Shown one piece after another: positions 5,455 through 5,812 of a stretch of 5,812 nucleotides of DNA. The notes under the pieces were generated by a model that was given only the letters and a program-made list of their open reading frames with translations, had not been told where the DNA came from and did not search any database. The position numbers and the translations under genes were made by a program. The stretch is taken from positions 1 through 5,812 of the forward strand of contig JAISEH010000159.1 in NCBI GenBank assembly GCA_031264205.1, read 5' to 3'. Numbering within the stretch: position 1 is the first letter of the stretch; every line of letters starts with the position of its first letter. This DNA is from Candidatus Margulisiibacteriota bacterium (lineage in GTDB: Bacteria > Margulisbacteria > Termititenacia > Termititenacales > Termititenacaceae).

Positions 5455-5812
5455 ATGAGCAAAATTAAATCAAGGCATTTTTTTACTTCCGAGTCTATTT
5501 CCGAGGGGCATCCGGACAAAGTCGCCGACCAAATTTCTGACGCGATACTCGACGCCTGCCTCGAGCAGGACAAAAATTCGCGTGTGGCTTGCGAAACGCT
5601 GGTCACGACAAATCTCGTGGTCATCGCCGGCGAGATCACCACGACCGCCAAAATCGATTACGAAAAAGTCGCGCGGCAGGTCATCAGCGACATCGGCTAC
5701 AACAAAGACGAGTACGGATTTAACGCCGCGACTTGCCGGGTCGAGGTGCATATTCACCAGCAGTCGCCGGACATTTCCCAGGGCGTGACCGAAGGCCAGG
5801 GCGAATTCAAAG
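5455..5812 (+). CDS. metK: S-adenosylmethionine synthetase (methionine adenosyltransferase), N-terminal part; 3' end outside window
   Basis: The enzyme makes S-adenosylmethionine from methionine and ATP in the cytoplasm, releasing phosphate and pyrophosphate; the product is the main cellular methyl donor. The 119 visible residues carry the family's N-terminal hallmarks: [12 protein letters not shown] (11-22), with His19 and Asp21 at the positions of E. coli MetK His14 and Asp16; VACETLV (44-50), with Glu47 matching Glu42, a potassium ligand; AGEITTTA (58-65), with Glu60 matching Glu55; and QSPDISQGV (103-111), the start of the mobile active-site loop, with Gln103 matching Gln98. The constant offset of five residues shows an intact, ungapped alignment. 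Family members usually run to about 380-400 residues, so roughly 70% of the protein lies beyond the window. It has its own strong promoter and is divergent from the exported-protein operon, so a functional link to that operon is not implied. Confidence 0.97.
   Translation, partial: MSKIKSRHFFTSESISEGHPDKVADQISDAILDACLEQDKNSRVACETLVTTNLVVIAGEITTTAKIDYEKVARQVISDIGYNKDEYGFNAATCRVEVHIHQQSPDISQGVTEGQGEFK

Overview
The window suggests a bacterium, most likely diderm, of moderate GC content by eye. Coding DNA is rich in GCG, CCG and GGC codons mixed with AAA, AAT and TTT, and the single intergenic gap is strongly AT-rich. I cannot place it in a phylum. Three protein genes occupy almost all of it. 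No RNA gene, CRISPR array, transposon or attachment site was seen.

Minus-strand operon (5278 down to 1). The first gene (4817-5278) encodes a 153-residue exported protein of uncertain family with a weak resemblance to LolA-type beta proteins. Its stop codon overlaps the start of the second gene in an ATGA arrangement. The second gene opens at 4820 and reads without a stop for 1606 codons to base 1, where the window cuts it. It encodes a very large exported protein: a signal peptide, an alpha/beta-hydrolase domain of lipase/PGAP1 type with a large helical insertion, a linker, then about 1000 residues of tandem beta-sandwich (Ig-like and FlgD-like) modules. The 3' end lies outside the window.

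Intergenic region (5279-5454). This 176-base gap separates the operon from divergent metK. It holds a near-consensus sigma-70-type promoter for metK, a 13-base palindrome at the predicted metK start point, a perfect 13-bp inverted repeat with a 30-base loop, and a second hairpin directly against the Shine-Dalgarno of the small exported protein. The two stems share one arm, so they cannot form together.

Plus strand (5455-5812). This is the 5' part of metK (S-adenosylmethionine synthetase), 119 codons, running off the window.

The likely shared theme of the operon is an envelope or extracellular function: a small periplasmic protein translationally coupled to a giant surface or secreted hydrolase. 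metK is a housekeeping gene that shares only the intergenic control region. The opposite-strand open frames inside the giant gene are shadows.
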